Virus record (IMG/VR): IMGVR_UViG_3300005289_000073
Location: 1 to 31,460 of that record
DNA: 31,460 nucleotides
Reading direction: 5' to 3' (one strand)
Source of the DNA: a virus
Both the position numbers and the translations under genes were made by a program. Shown here piece by piece: positions 23,877 to 30,220 of this stretch. Numbering within the stretch: position 1 is the first letter of the stretch; every line of letters begins with the position of its first letter. Under the pieces are notes generated by a model. That model saw nothing but the letters and a program-made list of their open reading frames with translations, had not been told where the DNA came from and did no database searches.

Positions 23877-24692
23877 ATGCGCGACAATCTCCCGAAATCC
23901 CTCGAACTCCTCTTCGGTCACGAAGGCGGGTACTCGAACGTCAAGACAGACAAGGGCGGTCCGACCAAATTCGGCATCACCCATCGGACGCTTGCCGCGC
24001 ACCGCGGCGTTGCCAGCGTGACGGCCGATCAGGTCAAGGCGCTGACCCTCAACGAGGCGGCGCAGATCTACGAGCGGAGCTACTGGGCGCAGTCTGGCGG
24101 CGATCTCCTGCCGGCCGGCCTGGATTATGCCGTCTTCGACTTCGGTGTGGGCAGCGGGCCGGCGCGCGCCGTCAAGGAACTGCAGGGCGCCGTCGGCGTG
24201 CCACAGGATGGCATCATCGGCGAAGCCACGATGAGCGCCGTCAACCGCTACATTCGATCGCATGGGCTCGGCGAACTGATCCGCGAATATTGCCTGAACC
24301 GGCGCATGAAGTTCCTGCGCTCTCTTGGCGGTCCGACCGGGTGGAAGGCGAACGGTCGTGGGTGGGAAATCCGGGTCACCGGCAAAGACCCCAAAGGCCA
24401 GTGGAAGGATCAGAAGGGCGTCGTCGGCAATGCCATTCAGCTGGCGGTCGGCGCCTCCGATCCTCGGCCGGAACCGCTGCCGAACGGCGGCCAGGCGAAG
24501 GGCAATCCCTCCGATGTGTCGATCACCGAGAAGCTGAAAGACCCGGCCGCGTGGGGTCCGCTTACGGGCCTGCTGACGGGGCTGGGCGCGATCTTCTCCG
24601 GCACTGGCCCGGTTCAATGGGCGCTCGCCGCATGCCTCCTGGCTGGCACCGGATACGGCCTCTGGCGGCTGATCAACCGGAGTGAGACCTGA
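23877..24692 (+). CDS. Endolysin: GH108 N-acetylmuramidase with C-terminal membrane segments
   Basis: It encodes 271 aa. The N-terminal GH108 lysozyme domain shows LLFGHEGGYSNVKTDKGG with likely catalytic Glu16, then PTKFGITHRTLAAH. A peptidoglycan-binding type-3 segment follows (ARAVKELQGAVGVPQDGIIG, ending near residue 185). It cleaves the glycan backbone of the cell wall for lysis. Unusually, the C-terminus carries two hydrophobic stretches (GPLTGLLTGLGAIF and QWALAACLLAGTGYGLWRLI) that would tether it to the inner membrane. It is six bases after the holin-like gene and overlaps the next gene's ATG (TGATG). Confidence 0.9.
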   Translation: MRDNLPKSLELLFGHEGGYSNVKTDKGGPTKFGITHRTLAAHRGVASVTADQVKALTLNEAAQIYERSYWAQSGGDLLPAGLDYAVFDFGVGSGPARAVKELQGAVGVPQDGIIGEATMSAVNRYIRSHGLGELIREYCLNRRMKFLRSLGGPTGWKANGRGWEIRVTGKDPKGQWKDQKGVVGNAIQLAVGASDPRPEPLPNGGQAKGNPSDVSITEKLKDPAAWGPLTGLLTGLGAIFSGTGPVQWALAACLLAGTGYGLWRLINRSET

Positions 24693-24931
24693 TGTTCACC
24701 GGCCTTCTCGCTCGGATCAAAGGATATGCGCTCGCGGTTGCGGGCGCTGTTGTCTTTCTGGCCTTCGCCTATTTCCGGGCCCGCCAGGACGGCAAGAATG
24801 CAGCCCTCGCCGAGCAGCGCCGAAAGCAACTGGATGCGATGAAGAACAAGAAGGAAAGCGACGATGAGGTTGATCGCATGGGCGCTGATCGCCGTGGCGA
24901 CGAGCTCGGCCGCTGGATGCGCGACCGGTGA
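24692..24931 (+). CDS. i-spanin (Rz-like), 79 aa
   Basis: One N-terminal transmembrane helix (YALAVAGAVVFLAFAYF) is followed by a charged periplasmic helix rich in Lys, Arg, Asp and Glu (RRKQLDAMKNKKESDDEVDRM). That is the form of inner-membrane spanins, which join an outer-membrane lipoprotein to fuse the two membranes at the end of lysis. It is shorter than lambda Rz but typical for phages of this group. The ATG shares a base with the endolysin stop. The o-spanin begins inside its 3' end in another frame. Confidence 0.85.
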   Translation: MFTGLLARIKGYALAVAGAVVFLAFAYFRARQDGKNAALAEQRRKQLDAMKNKKESDDEVDRMGADRRGDELGRWMRDR

Positions 24932-25052
24932 TTTCTGCGGCATTGCGTCACCGATCCGGCCCTCGGTGAATGACACGCTGACCGACGGGACCGGAAGCCA
25001 GATCCTGAAACACAATCGCTACGGCGAACAAGCCTGCGGGTGGAATCCATGA
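24864..25052 (+). CDS. o-spanin lipoprotein (Rz1-like), 62 aa
   Basis: It has a lipoprotein signal: MRLIAWALIAVATSSAAGC with Cys19 as the lipidation site. The mature part is about 44 residues, with Pro/Ser/Thr-rich sequence (ASPIRPSVNDTLTDG). It starts within the i-spanin gene in a different frame and overlaps it by 68 bp, the usual embedded/overlapping arrangement of spanin pairs. The partner helix and the lipid anchor together bridge the periplasm. Its stop overlaps the next start (ATGA). Confidence 0.88.
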   Translation: MRLIAWALIAVATSSAAGCATGDFCGIASPIRPSVNDTLTDGTGSQILKHNRYGEQACGWNP

Positions 25053-25456
25053 GCAAGGTAACCGCACTCACCGAGATCGACGCCGTTGCTGACAACGACG
25101 TGATGTATATCTGGGACGCCAGTACCCCGAGTGCGCCAGACAAGAAAGTACCGTTCTCGAAGCTGCGACCGTCCGGCGTCAGGATCACGAACAACTTTCG
25201 CTATGAGGGCAACATCACGATCCCGGCGCTCGCGGCCGGCGTCGAGGGGGATGCCACAATCGCCATCGCCGGCGCTGCGGTGGGCGATCACCTAGTGTTC
25301 AACCTGACCGCCGCGCTGCCTGGAAATATTGCGGTCCTGCATGCATGGGTATCTGCTGCTGACACAGCGACCGTGCGCTTCAGGAATACGCATGCCGCGA
25401 ATGCCTATGCGGGCGCGGCGATTGCATGTGTTGCGCTGGCGAGCCGATCGGTCTAG
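25049..25456 (+). CDS. Putative small structural protein after lysis cassette, 135 aa
   Basis: The ATG at 25049 overlaps the o-spanin stop; a GTG at 25040 is less likely. The N-terminus (KVTALTEIDAVADNDVMYIWD, then KKVPFSKLR) is like the short segments found in phage tail or fibre accessory proteins. The rest is beta-rich (NITIPALAAGVEGDATIAI, DHLVFNLTAALPGNIAVLHA, TVRFRNTHAANAYAGAAI), as in head-decoration or fibre-tip domains. No enzyme motif. A virion role is likely but the particular part is unknown. It is the last rightward gene before attP. Confidence 0.65.
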   Translation: MSKVTALTEIDAVADNDVMYIWDASTPSAPDKKVPFSKLRPSGVRITNNFRYEGNITIPALAAGVEGDATIAIAGAAVGDHLVFNLTAALPGNIAVLHAWVSAADTATVRFRNTHAANAYAGAAIACVALASRSV

Positions 25457-25457
25457 G

Positions 25458-25499
25458 CGTTCCCCACCATGTCCGGGGAATGGGGGAATGTGGGGAACG
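25458..25499. repeat. Left arm-type sites: inverted CGTTCCCCAC pair
   Basis: CGTTCCCCAC (25458-25467) and GTGGGGAACG (25490-25499) are perfect 10-bp inverted copies. Between them are two near-copies on the minus strand (CATTCCCCGG and CATTCCCCC, read from 25482 and 25490). They are likely arm sites for the integrase N-terminal domain. The palindrome could also fold in RNA, but it lacks a T-run. Confidence 0.65.
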
Positions 25500-25530
25500 T
25501 CCCGACACGATTTCAAACACTTGACCCAAA

Positions 25531-25575
25531 TTCCTAATCTGGGGGCCGCGCGTTCGAATCGCGCCGGGATCACCA
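25531..25575 (+). other. att core = 3' part of tRNA-Arg(CCT), not a complete tRNA
   Basis: It reads as anticodon loop TTCCTAA (anticodon CCT, U33 present), anticodon-stem 3' strand TCTGG, variable loop GGGCC, T stem-loop GCGCG-TTCGAAT-CGCGC, acceptor 3' strand CGGGATC, discriminator A and an encoded CCA. The upstream bases CCCAA do not form the full partner strand and no D arm or 5' acceptor is present. It is therefore a core that restores the host tRNA 3' end on integration. Confidence 0.85.
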
Positions 25576-25601
25576 TAAAAATCAAAGACTTATTTTCAGT
25601 C

Positions 25602-25633
25602 CGTTCCCCAGCATTCCCCGGGGCGTTCCCCAC
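25602..25633 (+). repeat. Right arm-type sites: direct CGTTCCCCA copies
   Basis: CGTTCCCCA occurs at 25602-25610 and again at 25624-25632, with CATTCCCCGG between them (25612-25621). Together with the left side this gives four exact 9-mers and at least three one-base variants around the core. The last copy ends right beside the integrase stop codon. Confidence 0.65.
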
Positions 25634-26899
25634 TTATGTTTGCGGAACGTTCTTTTGGCCGCGATGGGCGACACGAAGCTCGGCGACCTGCTTCGTTTTT
25701 TCGAGCGTATTTCTGTTGTAGCGCTGCGTCGTCTGAGCGTTTTTGTGGTTGGCATGATGGCGCAGATGTTCGAGGTCGGCGCCAGCATCAGAGCCCTCGG
25801 TAACACCGCCGGCGCGGCTGTCGCGATTCCAGACATTCTTCGGAACGCCTACCTCGTCGGCGAGCGCTCGCCACCGAAGGCGGAACTCTCTTCCGCGCCA
25901 CGGTATGCCGGTTGTCTCCATGATGATCATCGGCCCGACCCGCTTCTCTGGCGGGATCAAATCGATCATCTCGCGCAGGAAGGGATATGCCATCGTGTCG
26001 TGCTCGGCGACGACATCATCGACCTTGCTCGTCGTCTTCGTGAGAATGCCGTTCTCGTCGAGGTGAGACCACAGCAAACCGTCACGCCACCGTCTGCCGC
26101 GGTCAACGATGCCGCCGGCCTTCGCATCGGTGACCTTCTCCCAGCGGCCGATCACATCGATCTGGCGAAGGGTAAGCTCGAACTGAAGCGCCTGGGCGAG
26201 TGCGATCGACACCATTCCCTTCTTGACGGCCAACTCGCATATCGCTTTCGCCTGAGCGAAGGTGATCGCCTCGGTGCGAGCCTTGGGCGAACTGAATTCC
26301 ATCTTCGACAGGATCGTATCGAGGCGGAAGCATTCGGTGATATTGAGCACGACGCCGAATCCGATGACGATCCGGAGCAACTGCATGGCCTTGTAGGCTC
26401 GGCGCATCCGCTCGGGGTTCGGTGGCAGGATGATGCCCTGCTCTGCCATCTTGGCACGGTGCGCGGCCTGCTTTTCGGTGTCGGCCGCTGGCTGGCGGAA
26501 GTTCGCATACCAGCGCTTGAAGTCCAGGCCGGTCAACTTCTCGAGGCGCCGGTCGCCGACAGTCTTCTCTAACAGGCCCAGGCTCTCGTCGTACATCTCG
26601 CGGGTGTTCGACTTCACCTCGTGATACGGGCTTTCCTTCGTCTGCTGGTACAGGCGAATGACGGATTTCAACGTCCCGTCATACTGCGCTTTGCCGCTTA
26701 CGCCCTTGCCAGACAGCCATTCCTTGAACTCGGACTGCAGAACACGGCACTGTGCCGCGATCTCGTCGTCGGTTCCGGTCAGGCGTTTCGTCTTGATCGG
26801 GTATTCCTTGGCTTTGGGCGACGAGGATTTCGCCACCCAATAATGGGCGACACCATCGGCCCGCCTTCGGGTTTTCAGACCCGGTGCTTTCACTACCAT
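25634..26899 (-). CDS. int: Tyrosine-recombinase integrase, 421 aa
   Basis: It catalyses site-specific recombination between attP, which adjoins its 3' end, and a host tRNA-Arg gene. The N-terminus (LKTRRRADGVAHYWVA) suits the arm-binding region, and a core-binding helical domain spans roughly 70-170. The catalytic domain has LTLRQID (Arg245), DSRAGGVTEG (Arg362), HHANHKNAQTTQRY (His385) and nucleophile Tyr394. The His normally three residues before the second Arg is absent (Arg359 there). GGAG precedes the ATG. It is the last gene of the leftward operon and its start overlaps the excisionase-like gene by 7 bp. Confidence 0.92.
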   Translation of the reverse strand: MVVKAPGLKTRRRADGVAHYWVAKSSSPKAKEYPIKTKRLTGTDDEIAAQCRVLQSEFKEWLSGKGVSGKAQYDGTLKSVIRLYQQTKESPYHEVKSNTREMYDESLGLLEKTVGDRRLEKLTGLDFKRWYANFRQPAADTEKQAAHRAKMAEQGIILPPNPERMRRAYKAMQLLRIVIGFGVVLNITECFRLDTILSKMEFSSPKARTEAITFAQAKAICELAVKKGMVSIALAQALQFELTLRQIDVIGRWEKVTDAKAGGIVDRGRRWRDGLLWSHLDENGILTKTTSKVDDVVAEHDTMAYPFLREMIDLIPPEKRVGPMIIMETTGIPWRGREFRLRWRALADEVGVPKNVWNRDSRAGGVTEGSDAGADLEHLRHHANHKNAQTTQRYNRNTLEKTKQVAELRVAHRGQKNVPQT

Positions 26900-27138
26900 T
26901 TTTCGTCTCCATCACGGCCAGGATTGGCCTGCGGGGCTGATGATGATGCGAGTCCATACCTGCGATCAAGGAAAGCTTGGCAGGCCGGCCAATAGCGGCG
27001 GTTCTGGAAGAGCGGATCGGGCGACGGGAAACCTGACTTTTGCAGGGCAGGCAGCGCGGTATCTAATAGGGCCGCGCTGATCCCCATACGCTCGGCGATC
27101 TGCCCGTCGGTCAGAAACAGGGCGTTTGCCTTGCTCAT
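26893..27138 (-). CDS. Excisionase-like small DNA-binding protein, 81 aa
   Basis: ANALFLTDGQIAERMGISAALLDTALPALQKSGFP is a MerR/excisionase-type winged helix-turn-helix: a target-selecting helix (QIAERMG) then a recognition helix. RYWPACQAFLDRRYG follows. Overlap with the integrase gene upstream of it suggests it controls the direction of integrase (Xis-like) or regulates int. It starts inside the stop of the preceding gene (ATGA). It could instead be a general phage regulator, since excisionase activity cannot be read from sequence. Confidence 0.7.
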   Translation of the reverse strand: MSKANALFLTDGQIAERMGISAALLDTALPALQKSGFPSPDPLFQNRRYWPACQAFLDRRYGLASSSAPQANPGRDGDEKW

Positions 27139-27371
27139 CTTGTCGAGATCCTTTCCCGCGCCAAATATCCGTGATGGCTAAGCGACCCGCGAAATCCCCC
27201 GACGCACCCGCTGTAGGCGATACCGTCATCCTGACCGGTGAGGTGATCTGGGTTGACGACGACGGCGTCCTGCTGAGAGATGCGGGAGGCGTGTTCCTGC
27301 CGCATCTTCTCAATCTGCGCATCCTTGGCGTTGATGACGGCAACGAGCCGGTTCGCGTAATCGTCGCTCAT
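27135..27371 (-). CDS. Small unknown early protein, 78 aa
   Basis: The ATG ending at 27371 follows GGAG and overlaps the upstream gene's stop (ATGA); its own stop overlaps the next start in the same way. The first 30 residues are a charged helix (NRLVAVINAKDAQIEKMRQEHASRIS). The second half, with many Gly, His and Ser, is less protein-like. Unbroken ATGA coupling on both sides supports it as real. Function unknown. An open frame on the opposite strand (from ATG 27174) also looks protein-like, so coding strand is less certain here than elsewhere. Confidence 0.55.
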   Translation of the reverse strand: MSDDYANRLVAVINAKDAQIEKMRQEHASRISQQDAVVVNPDHLTGQDDGIAYSGCVGGFRGSLSHHGYLARERISTR

Positions 27372-27538
27372 GGCTTCTCCACTTGCGCTGCGAGGGCGGA
27401 GACGACACCGATACCGTCGCACTTCAGGCAAATCTTTCCAGATTTCCCTTTGCCAAATCCGGCGCATTTAACACACAGTTCCATGTCTCCACCGGATCTC
27501 ATGCGATTGATCGCGCCTACATTGATGCTGATTTTCAT
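27368..27538 (-). CDS. DnaJ-type zinc-finger-like microprotein, 56 aa
   Basis: MELCVKCAGFGKGKSGKICL and the following KCDGIG give two CxxCxGxG motifs (Cys22/25 and Cys37/40 from the longer start), the zinc-binding repeat of the DnaJ cysteine-rich domain. Here it stands alone without a J domain. The longer start at 27538 overlaps the upstream stop as ATGA. A second ATG at 27484 with GGAG in front would give 38 aa. Both ends couple to neighbours. It may bind a protein partner or nucleic acid; role unknown. Confidence 0.65.
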   Translation of the reverse strand: MKISINVGAINRMRSGGDMELCVKCAGFGKGKSGKICLKCDGIGVVSALAAQVEKP

Positions 27539-28488
27539 CTCTCCACCTCCCCGGACTTGGTAGAGGAGAGGGCGGCGCGGGCGGCCTCGATGTCCGAATG
27601 GCGGATCGAATAAGCGCCGGCATTGTATTGGGCGTTCTTCGGCACCTGAAGTGATGCAAACGGCTCCAGCGCCTTCGTCAGCCGCTCAATCACTGCACTC
27701 GCTTCAACTTCGCTCGGGTTGGGCTGGGGAGCGGCGGATAGGGACGGTAAAGGCATCCACTTAATAGGGGTAAACTCCAGCTCCGGGTTGAAGCCCGCAT
27801 CCTGCGAAAACCAGAAACCATTCTTCGTCAAGCCGCCCGTGCAGATCACGCTGCGCCCTCCGATGCGGATAGTTACGCCATCGGATAGGAGCGCCCGCAT
27901 CTTCTTTCGCGGGAAGGTGTCGATCGGTCGCCATCCCTCCGGCACGCTTACCGGCTCTCTGACTGCCACCGGGGCGGCGTAGAGGGGGACTATCTCAGAG
28001 TTCATTCCGCGTTCTTCGGCTCGATTCTGTGCAATCTGTTGATTGACGAACGCTTGATCACGATAAAGACCATCGCGGACCAACCAAGCCACAGGCTCAA
28101 TGTCTGCTGGCGTGGATAGGGCGGAACGGATGCGAGCTTCGTAGTCGGCCTGTGCGGCGGCTTTGGCGAAATCGCTCATTGAATATGATGCATGTGCGTC
28201 ATCGTTGTTCAGCAGATATAAGCACCATCCGTCTGGCTCGATCTGAATTACGTATTCCCCGAACGGCGTCTTTGCCACACTGTTGCCAGTACGAGAGCAG
28301 AATACCGTCCACTCCAACGCTTTGACCTTCACCACCGGCTTGCCTGCTTCAGCGGAGCGGGAGAGGGCGGCTTCGAGGATGTCGACGCGCACGTATTCCT
28401 GAGATCCGCTGATCGCTTCACGGCAAGTCCAGAAGCCGTCAGCATCCTGCGCAACTCTTATCCGTTCGGGTGTGTTGGTTACGGTCAT
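27535..28488 (-). CDS. Hypothetical early protein, 317 aa
   Basis: AGGAG lies eight bases before the ATG. The protein is soluble with several modules: an N-terminal FWTCREAISGSQEYVRVD, then VKALEWTVFCSRTGNSVAKT with a beta-rich part (FGEYVIQIEPDGWCLYL), PVAWLVRDGLYRDQAFVNQQ, PEGWRPIDTFPRKKMRALLS with FTPIKWMPLP, and a C-terminal helical part (IERLTKALEPFASL, DIEAARAAL). Such K-x-LEW and GWRPIDTFP segments recur in unrelated-looking rhizobial phage early proteins, suggesting a mosaic of small binding modules. No enzyme motif seen. Confidence 0.65.
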   Translation of the reverse strand: MTVTNTPERIRVAQDADGFWTCREAISGSQEYVRVDILEAALSRSAEAGKPVVKVKALEWTVFCSRTGNSVAKTPFGEYVIQIEPDGWCLYLLNNDDAHASYSMSDFAKAAAQADYEARIRSALSTPADIEPVAWLVRDGLYRDQAFVNQQIAQNRAEERGMNSEIVPLYAAPVAVREPVSVPEGWRPIDTFPRKKMRALLSDGVTIRIGGRSVICTGGLTKNGFWFSQDAGFNPELEFTPIKWMPLPSLSAAPQPNPSEVEASAVIERLTKALEPFASLQVPKNAQYNAGAYSIRHSDIEAARAALSSTKSGEVER

Positions 28489-28489
28489 G

Positions 28490-28801
28490 TCAGGCTCCTG
28501 CCTTCGAAAGGGCTGCGCGAACGAGCGTGAGAAGCTTCATTTCTTCGTTGGGGATGTAGCCGTCCTGATCGCAGTCAGCGTCGGCGCGGTTGTCGAAGTA
28601 CTCTTCGCAAGCTTCGAGGGCTTCGAGCAGGTCAGGGGAAGCGGCAACGAGCCGAGTGTTAGCTTGGAGGCTGCCGTCCTCTCCGATGTATCTCGAATAG
28701 ACGAGAGCGATCAGGTTTGATTCCGTGTTGCTGTTTTCGAGGCGGGGCGTCCGAACAGCAACGTCATCGAAGATCCACGGTCCAGGAGTGTGCTTGCTCA
28801 T
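28490..28801 (-). CDS. HTPGPW-type phage protein, 103 aa
   Basis: The start MSKHTPGPWIFDD belongs to a widespread phage family of unknown function that opens with HTPGPW. RLVAASPDLLEALEACEEYFD in the C-terminal half is also characteristic. The ATG ending at 28801 overlaps the upstream stop (ATGA); the frame is open further upstream, but that sequence is the other gene's shadow. The family lies in early or replication regions of many temperate phages. Function unknown. Confidence 0.75.
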   Translation of the reverse strand: MSKHTPGPWIFDDVAVRTPRLENSNTESNLIALVYSRYIGEDGSLQANTRLVAASPDLLEALEACEEYFDNRADADCDQDGYIPNEEMKLLTLVRAALSKAGA

Positions 28802-29235
28802 GCCAGCACCGCCCCGGCCACAAGGCCCTGTTGACGGTGGGAAAGCGTGCCGTAGTGGCGCTGAAGCCGAGCCGCCGAGTTGTGGCCGAAGCCGTTCTCG
28901 ATCCGGTAGCTCTCGCACCAGCTTTCCCAAGCGTCCGAAGTCCGCACGAAAGTCGGCAGAACGTCTTCGTCTTCCGGCGTCCGGTCGAAGTCTTCGAGGA
29001 AGGCCGATGCCATTTCCTCCGTCACGTCCTCGCCGTGCATCGCGTCCAGGTCGAAGCGGATGAACTTGGCCGCATCGTCGTCCAGATGAGCCTTGAGCGC
29101 GTCCTTTACGGTCTCATAGGACGTGCCGAAGACATCGGTCTCGCCGAAGTAGAAGCCATCCTTGAAGGCCGAGACGGTCATGATGACTTCGCGTGCCTGG
29201 ATGAAAGGCGTTCCTGCGGTTCTGGTGGTGAGCAT
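28798..29235 (-). CDS. Hypothetical early protein, 145 aa
   Basis: A perfect AGGAGG (29244-29249 on the complement) lies eight bases before the ATG ending at 29235, so I prefer it to an upstream start at 29268. The protein has VSAFKDGFYFGETDVFGTSY, an acidic middle (EDVTEEMASAFLEDFDRTPEDED) and WESWCESYRIENGFGHNSAARLQRHYG near the end. The acidity could suggest a DNA-mimic or protein-binding role, but nothing proves it. It is the best ribosome site in the early operon. Confidence 0.65.
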   Translation of the reverse strand: MLTTRTAGTPFIQAREVIMTVSAFKDGFYFGETDVFGTSYETVKDALKAHLDDDAAKFIRFDLDAMHGEDVTEEMASAFLEDFDRTPEDEDVLPTFVRTSDAWESWCESYRIENGFGHNSAARLQRHYGTLSHRQQGLVAGAVLA

Positions 29236-29268
29236 TTCGAAAACCTCCTGTTGAGGATCACTTTCCAA

Positions 29269-29286
29269 ATCCGCCCGAAGGCGGAT
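29269..29286 (-). repeat. UUCG-tetraloop hairpin in early operon leader
   Basis: On the minus strand this reads ATCCGCC-TTCG-GGCGGAT, a 7-bp stem capped by the very stable C(UUCG)G tetraloop, in the 62-bp gap ahead of the 29235 gene. It is followed by only three Ts, so it may act as an mRNA end-protector or partial terminator. This gap is the only larger break among the coupled early genes apart from 29481-29630. Confidence 0.6.
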
Positions 29287-29297
29287 GCAGAAGGGGA

Positions 29298-29480
29298 TCA
29301 GTCCCCATAGGGTGAGAAGGCATCGAGGCAGTGGGTGTTATCTTCATCGGCATCAGCCCACTCGCGATTGAGGGCGCTGTCGCATTCGTTGCAGACCTGC
29401 ATGCCGTTGTGTCCCGCTAGCATCTCGTGTTCTTCCGAGACGCCGCACCGTTCGCACTTCGCGTAAATCCGAGTTCCCAT
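29298..29480 (-). CDS. Zinc-ribbon-like small protein, 60 aa
   Basis: MGTRIYAKCERCGVSEEH and MQVCNECDSAL provide two CxxC pairs, fitting one zinc ribbon, followed by an acidic C-terminus (REWADADEDNTHC). I place the start at the ATG ending at 29480, nine bases after GGAG; the frame continues upstream to 29600 with sequence of doubtful quality. Such mini zinc ribbons in phage early operons often bind host proteins or DNA. The function here is unknown. Confidence 0.65.
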   Translation of the reverse strand: MGTRIYAKCERCGVSEEHEMLAGHNGMQVCNECDSALNREWADADEDNTHCLDAFSPYGD

Positions 29481-29547
29481 TTCCGTCTCTCCATCCGTTG
29501 ACCAGATCTGCCTGCCGAGGCGGGGAGTGTCTGGGGTGTGCTGAACT

Positions 29548-29661
29548 CTTTCGATATTCGTTTGGGTCCTCGTAGCGCTGGATGCTTGAGGCGCGCGCAT
29601 AACCCATTCCGTGGGCCAATGCGTCCATACTCAGTCCTGCGCGCTCGCGCAGTCGGCGGAA
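29548..29661 (-). pseudogene. XRE-type helix-turn-helix fragment in a broken frame
   Basis: One minus-strand frame reads FRRLRERAGLSMDALAHGMG, then YARASSIQRYEDPNEYRK. This is the pattern of XRE/Cro-C1 repressors: L-R-E-x-A-G-L-S, turn, then A/S-S-I-Q-R-Y-E-D-P. No proper start codon opens the whole domain; ATG 29628 lies inside helix 2. A possible start, ATG 29684, is in the frame of the 87-aa gene and would join only by a one-base shift at a C5 run (29664-29668). After RK the repressor-like pattern is lost. It is either a decayed repressor or a frameshifted gene. Confidence 0.5.
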
Positions 29662-29894
29662 CTGGGGGTGCGAACGGCGGTCATTGCGGTGGCACGGCGG
29701 CTGATGATGCGTGCCATCGCGTCGCGGCGGGCGGGGGTGAGCTTGCTGATGAACGTGTCCATGTCCCGGCCGAAATTGGTCCAGGCGCGGTCACCGTCTT
29801 TGCCGCTGTCGATCACGCCGGCGCGCTCAAGGTCCGACCGGTCAAGGTTGATCCGGACAAGCGAGATGTGCAGCAGATCGGTTCCTGTGATCAT
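29631..29894 (-). CDS. Hypothetical early protein, 87 aa
   Basis: The ATG overlaps the upstream gene's stop (ATGA). The protein has a basic helical body: HISLVRINLDRSDLERAGVI, then RAWTNFGRDMDTFISKLTPARRDAMARII. The last 17 residues, from MTAVRTPSS on, look out of character and overlap, in another frame, the start of a helix-turn-helix-like sequence. This suggests that its natural end may lie elsewhere or that a frameshift has occurred nearby. Function unknown. Confidence 0.6.
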   Translation of the reverse strand: MITGTDLLHISLVRINLDRSDLERAGVIDSGKDGDRAWTNFGRDMDTFISKLTPARRDAMARIISRRATAMTAVRTPSSADCASAQD

Positions 29895-30220
29895 CGGGAG
29901 ATTCCTTGCTGTCTGTGATTGATGGTGCCGTGGGTGCGTTGGTTCGGCGCCTGGCCCGCGTCCTCGGCCTCTTCCTGCTCGATCAAGTCGTGGTAGCCAG
30001 AGCCGATATCGTCGGCGATGCCGTCGGCGCCGTAGAGATAACCGTCGTCTCCGCCGTCGGTGGCGATGATCTCGGCGATCGTGTTCATCAGCGCGCGGCC
30101 AAGCCTGATCATGGCGTCACGGTGGTTCTTGGCGCCGGCCTTACCGAAATCCTGATCCGCCTCGTCGATCGCTTGGCGCATCGTCTGAAACGATCCGGCG
30201 ATGTGGAGACGAGCGTTCAA
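29891..30220 (-). CDS. Hypothetical early protein, 109 aa, TTG start
   Basis: The TTG start ending at 30220 overlaps the previous stop as TTGA, mirroring the ATGA couplings elsewhere in this operon, and GAGGAG lies upstream. Sequence: MRQAIDEADQDFGKAGAKNHRDAMIRLGRALMNTIAEIIA, then an acidic part with DGGDDGYLYGADGIADDIG. It is helical with an acidic tail and no known motif. ATG at M14 is a possible alternative start. Function unknown. Confidence 0.6.
   Translation of the reverse strand: MNARLHIAGSFQTMRQAIDEADQDFGKAGAKNHRDAMIRLGRALMNTIAEIIATDGGDDGYLYGADGIADDIGSGYHDLIEQEEAEDAGQAPNQRTHGTINHRQQGISR

Larger units (their letters stand above)
25457..25633. other. attP: attP region: tRNA-Arg(CCT) 3' half core with flanking arm sites
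   Basis: This 177-bp stretch between the late genes and the integrase has no gene. Its centre (25531-25575) matches the 3' half of a tRNA gene, and CGTTCCCCA repeats lie on both sides. This is the standard form of a phage attachment site for a tRNA-directed tyrosine integrase. Phage genes on both sides mean the site is unsplit. Confidence 0.85.

Noticed and set aside
25458-25499. Bidirectional terminator between late genes and int
   Set aside because: The 10-bp inverted repeat has no T-run on either side and belongs to a wider set of direct and inverted copies around the att core, which fits arm sites better.
25531-25575. A complete tRNA gene
   Set aside because: Only the anticodon loop to the CCA end is present. 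The D arm and 5' acceptor strand are missing and the upstream bases do not pair with the anticodon stem, so it is an att core.
29538-29922. Rightward genes within the early region (for example 28717-29310, 29538-29918, 29906-30280, 30924-31457)
   Set aside because: They are antisense to coupled minus-strand genes, have arginine- or proline-rich shadow composition, and lack ribosome sites.
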